Shown: piece by piece, positions 34,660-36,415 of the stretch | Position numbering within the stretch: the first letter of the stretch is position 1 | How the letters are laid out: the number at the start of each line of letters is the position of its first letter | NCBI GenBank assembly: GCA_964194625.1 | Contig: CAXMNC010000018.1 | Location: 1 to 36,415 of the forward strand | DNA: 36,415 nt | Reading direction: 5' to 3' | Source: SPGG2 sp964194625 | GTDB taxonomy: Bacteria > Pseudomonadota > Gammaproteobacteria > Acidiferrobacterales > SPGG2 | Translations under genes and position numbers: made by a program | Notes under the pieces: generated by a model | Seen by the model: the letters and a program-made list of their open reading frames with translations, nothing else | Told to the model about the DNA's origin: nothing | Database searches by the model: none

Positions 34660-35079
34660 TTACTCCACCTTGATCATCATAGGCTTGCCGATATCCCCTA
34701 CCTGAAACACCAGGAGCTCGAGGTCATCGGTCGCGCTTAGATTCTTGCCGACCATCGCGGCATCGATATTCTCGGGATATAACTCCCCCGCCTTAAAGGT
34801 TTTAGTTTTACCCGCAAGCTCCACGGTAAGCTCGCCCTCCAGTACGTACACAAAGACAGGGCCGGGATGCATATGCTTGCCCCCAACAAACTTGGGCGGC
34901 GCTGCAAAGTGTTTAACGACTATCTCCTTGCCTGCCACTCCCTGGAGCGGGGCTTTGTGTAGTGTCTTGGCTCGAGCCTTCGAGACATATTCCTCGGCGC
35001 CGGTTGCTTGAAAACTTGCCATTCCGAACAGTATGGCTGATACGAGTGCAGTACTGAGTAAGTATTTTGTTTTCTTCAT
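34660..35079 (-). CDS. Secreted cupin-fold protein
   Basis: I start at the ATG 35077-35079, directly after a strong GAGGAGGAGAA ribosome binding site; the frame is open 25 codons further, but that part covers the hairpin at 35098-35128. The 139-residue protein begins with a classic Sec signal peptide, MKKTKYLLSTALVSAILFG, cleaved near ATGA/EEY. A single cupin barrel follows, with GGKHMHPGPVFVYVLEGELTV as motif 1 and KAGELYPENIDAAMVGKN as motif 2. The HxH pair is present, but the usual Glu of motif 1 and His of motif 2 are not, so metal binding may be partial or lost. It stands alone in a gene-poor region. Function is unknown; such small secreted cupins are often linked to stress or detoxification. 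Confidence 0.82.
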   Translation of the reverse strand: MKKTKYLLSTALVSAILFGMASFQATGAEEYVSKARAKTLHKAPLQGVAGKEIVVKHFAAPPKFVGGKHMHPGPVFVYVLEGELTVELAGKTKTFKAGELYPENIDAAMVGKNLSATDDLELLVFQVGDIGKPMMIKVE

Positions 35080-35097
35080 TTCTCCTCCTCGATATGG

Positions 35098-35128
35098 GAC
35101 CGGTAGGAGTAACATGCGCCTACCGGTC
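35098..35128 (-). promoter_or_regulatory. Perfect 10-bp inverted repeat in the cupin leader
   Basis: GACCGGTAGG (35098-35107) and CCTACCGGTC (35119-35128) are exact complements around an 11-base loop. On the minus strand it ends ~10 bases before the ribosome binding site and 18 bases before the cupin ATG. It could be an operator or an mRNA leader stem that shields or stabilises the transcript. Confidence 0.6.
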
Positions 35129-35213
35129 GTTATGGCCCACAAGGCGGTGAACAAAGGTCAATGCATCGATTTCTTGGCCCGGCCACCGCTGTGGTCCGCT
35201 GAAGGCATTGGTT

Positions 35214-35234
35214 GGCGCTCATCCCTTGAGCGCC
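35214..35234. repeat. Compact perfect hairpin
   Basis: GGCGCTCA (35214-35221) and TGAGCGCC (35227-35234) form an 8-bp stem with the loop TCCCT. There is no T-tract on either side. Confidence 0.5.
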
Positions 35235-35327
35235 CGTTCAATAATATAGAAATTAACACTAGGCGGGAAGTGATACCAAGCGACGAAAGGTCAAGCTATT
35301 TTAAAGTTATCGCCCAGATTACTGCCG

Positions 35328-35393
35328 AATGACCGCAAAGGGTCGTTTCCGGACATTCACGAACGTCTGCTTACGGCCAGGAGCGGACGTTCA
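35328..35393. repeat. Dispersed palindromic repeat, copy B (two adjacent hairpin units)
   Basis: Unit 1 is TGACC-GCAAA-GGGTC followed by CGGACATTCA (about 35328-35359). Unit 2 pairs AACGTCTGC (35362-35370) with GCGGACGTT (35383-35391), a 9-bp stem with one G-T pair, around TTACGGCCAGGA. Both units have counterparts in copy A at 34450-34526, in the opposite order. Confidence 0.55.
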
Positions 35394-35627
35394 GAATCGC
35401 CGCCACCCGGTAACTCCAACCATGGCCGCTCTTGGCTATTCTCGAACATCGAATAGTAGGCTAAAGCGTCTGGTGCCGTCTCGAGTTCAGACGTTCGTAT
35501 CTGGAATTCCAAATCTATACACCCGGTATCTACTTGTGCCGTCAGGTAACACTTTCCTACAATCACAGATGCCATAGTGATAGGTTGAAACAATCTAAGA
35601 GCTGGGTGTCCCTCGGGAGACAACGCC

Positions 35628-35834
35628 GTGACATCGATGCAGGACCTCGTGCGTGCGCGCCAGCCCGGCTGGTCTCTTGAGCAAGCCTTCTATACCGACG
35701 CCGATATCTTCGATATCGATATGGCGAGGATCTTTCGTACGGGCTGGCTGTTCGCCGGACACGCTTGCCAGATTCCGAGGCTCGGAGCAACATTCTGGTT
35801 GGGAATGAGGGGGGCGGAGTTTCGAATCCCGTAA
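35628..35834 (+). pseudogene. N-terminal remnant of a Rieske ring-hydroxylating oxygenase alpha subunit
   Basis: From a GTG start with GGGAG about 9 bases upstream, the first ~53 residues (LVRARQPGWSLEQAFYTDAD, IFDIDMARIFRTGWLFAGHACQIP) match the N-terminus of glycine-betaine/aromatic-type Rieske oxygenases. These enzymes are ~400 residues long and would next show the CxH...CxxH Rieske motif. Instead the resemblance ends at about base 35785, after PRLG, and the frame stops at 35834. Nothing downstream on the plus strand continues the family. I read it as the 5' stub of a gene whose remainder was lost at a recombination junction. Confidence 0.7.
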
Positions 35835-36004
35835 TGGCGATCCAGAATCCCAAGCTCACGGACCAGCTTGAATACAAGCTCCTTTAGGACAAGTCGGCTT
35901 TCGTCGGTCGGATAGGCTTCGGAGTTGAGGTCGTCCAACGACACGAGTGACAGCACTTCCTCGTACCGTTGTTTCGTGAGGGCTAGGCGCGAGTTCAGTT
36001 CCAT
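35690..36004 (-). CDS. Short unknown ORF, probably truncated at the same junction
   Basis: The ATG at 36002-36004 has a GTAGGA site upstream. The first ~73 residues (MELNSRLALTKQRYEEVLSL, SLDDLNSEAYPTDESRLVLK, ELVFKLVRELGILDRHYGI) look like a genuine acidic, helical protein. Beyond about base 35786 the frame merely runs antisense through the Rieske remnant, so the C-terminal ~31 residues are likely accidental. I do not recognise the family. It may be the N-terminal stub of a larger protein. Confidence 0.35.
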   Translation of the reverse strand: MELNSRLALTKQRYEEVLSLVSLDDLNSEAYPTDESRLVLKELVFKLVRELGILDRHYGIRNSAPLIPNQNVAPSLGIWQACPANSQPVRKILAISISKISASV

Positions 36005-36015
36005 GGCGTCCTACG

Positions 36016-36035
36016 TTCAACGCCTCCGCGTTGAA
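36016..36035. repeat. Perfect hairpin between the zinc-finger gene and the unknown ORF
   Basis: TTCAACGC (36016-36023) and GCGTTGAA (36028-36035) pair around the 4-base loop CTCC. A further GCGAA/TTCGC stem with a following run of T (about 36068-36098) points rightward on the plus strand and overlaps the stop of the zinc-finger gene. Confidence 0.45.
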
Positions 36036-36096
36036 ATCGCCACATTTTATTCTGGAACAAAGTGAGAGCGAATGCCGTTCGCAGCTGCCTCTTTTT

Positions 36097-36363
36097 TTAC
36101 CTAAGCTGGCTGTCCTTGCTTCCGCGTCGGTTGTAACCGCTGTGATTGACTGCTTCCTTATCATGTTCCGCCTGACAGTTGACACACAGGCGCACGCCCG
36201 GGACAGCCTCACGGCGGGCAGTGGGGATGGCGGTATCACATTTTTCGCAGTTCTTCAGGCTCTCGCCCCGTGGCAGCTGGTCACGCGCGCGATTGACAGC
36301 GTCCTCGATTGTCGCATCGATCTGGTCCTGTACTGCACCGTCTTTTGCAAAGCCGCCAGCCAC
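36097..36363 (-). CDS. DksA/TraR-type C4 zinc-finger protein, YbiI-like
   Basis: An 88-residue protein that resembles E. coli YbiI along its whole length (AGGFAKDGAVQDQIDATIED, RGESLKNCEKCDTAIPTARREAVPGVRLCVNCQ). The zinc ligands are Cys39/Cys42 and Cys60/Cys63. The GTG start (36361-36363) is supported by GGAG 7 bases upstream; a nearby ATG is out of frame. Short DksA/TraR homologues may contact the RNA polymerase secondary channel, but YbiI lacks the long coiled coil with the acidic tip, so its role is not established. A 7-bp inverted repeat lies just upstream. Confidence 0.88.
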   Translation of the reverse strand: MAGGFAKDGAVQDQIDATIEDAVNRARDQLPRGESLKNCEKCDTAIPTARREAVPGVRLCVNCQAEHDKEAVNHSGYNRRGSKDSQLR

Positions 36364-36384
36364 TCATATGCTCCATAGTGCCAA

Positions 36385-36405
36385 CTACACTTATTGTTAG
36401 TGTAG
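36385..36405. promoter_or_regulatory. Inverted repeat upstream of the YbiI-like gene
   Basis: CTACACT (36385-36391) and AGTGTAG (36399-36405) are exact complements with a 7-base AT-rich spacer, about 22-42 bases before the GTG start. It may be an operator for the zinc-finger gene; the window ends too soon to see the promoter. Confidence 0.4.
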
Positions 36406-36415
36406 AGAAATATCA

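Larger units (their letters stand above)
35080..35627. other. Gene-free, palindrome-rich interval upstream of the cupin gene
   Basis: About 550 bases without a supported gene. From left to right it holds the cupin ribosome binding site, a 10-bp hairpin (35098-35128), a compact hairpin (35214-35234) and copy B of the dispersed repeat (35328-35393). The cupin promoter must be here; I see no clear -35/-10 pair to assign. Confidence 0.5.

Noticed and set aside
35080..35154. 25-codon N-terminal extension of the cupin
   Set aside because: It would bury the signal peptide internally and translate through the perfect hairpin; the ATG at 35077-35079 has an excellent ribosome binding site.
35815..35832. 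TTTCGAATCCCG string resembling the T-arm end of a tRNA, a common integration target
   Set aside because: The five bases on each side of the putative loop do not pair on either strand, and no acceptor, D or anticodon arms can be built.
36068..36098. Rightward intrinsic terminator (GCGAA/TTCGC plus T-run)
   Set aside because: The stem is only 5 bp and separated from the T-run by several bases, and the only upstream plus-strand gene is a remnant; kept as a remark, not a feature.

Overview
The window looks like chromosome from an uncultured or poorly characterised gammaproteobacterium. This rests on the class III (PhaE/PhaC) polyhydroxyalkanoate synthase, the yejABEF peptide transporter, the glcDEF plus glcB layout, a PhaR repressor, an E. 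coli-type NADP isocitrate dehydrogenase and a YbiI-like zinc-finger protein. I cannot name the genus. Most of the window is dense, ordinary core metabolism. The last ~2.4 kb (33987-36415) is different: mostly non-coding, rich in palindromes and containing a gene remnant.

Layout. 1-6353: the 3' part of a large class III cyclase/ATPase/TPR regulator, a patatin-fold protein whose catalytic motifs all look lost, and a two-gene minus-strand envelope module (polytopic membrane protein, then a FecR-OmpA lipoprotein). 6855-11041: PHA locus, with phaA-phaR on the minus strand divergent from phaE-phaC on the plus strand. 11109-15626: glyoxylate branch-point enzymes, namely a LysR regulator divergent from an isocitrate lyase gene (aceA), an NADP isocitrate dehydrogenase (icd), and a convergent NAD-type isocitrate dehydrogenase. 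15795-18419: a PAS-GGDEF-EAL protein. 18463-24361: the yejABEF oligopeptide ABC transporter. 24459-30499: glycolate oxidase glcDEF, convergent with malate synthase G (glcB). 30740-33986: a Tat-exported MsrB, and a minus-strand run of a substrate-binding-like protein, a ChaC-type gamma-glutamylcyclotransferase and a class III cyclase. 34660-36363: a secreted cupin, a Rieske oxygenase remnant, an unknown short ORF and a DksA/TraR-type zinc-finger protein.

How the parts fit. Thiolase and PHA synthase make storage polymer from acetyl-CoA. Isocitrate lyase and the two isocitrate dehydrogenases sit where carbon is either spared (glyoxylate shunt) or oxidised. Glycolate oxidase makes glyoxylate, and malate synthase G joins it to acetyl-CoA. 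The region is therefore centred on C2/acetyl-CoA economy.

The most striking observation is that aceA, as given here, is broken. About 155 codons, including the catalytic Cys motif, are missing, and the flanks are joined out of frame at a point where a short direct repeat could have mediated the deletion. Its promoter and a well-placed LysR-type operator remain intact. Other points worth a look are the catalytically dead patatin, a duplicated Cys-pair motif in the envelope protein, a histone-like basic tail on PhaE, a membrane-anchored YejA, a perfect 10-bp hairpin just upstream of the cupin ribosome binding site, and a dispersed palindromic repeat in the right-hand non-coding region. I found no CRISPR array, rRNA, tRNA or intact insertion sequence.
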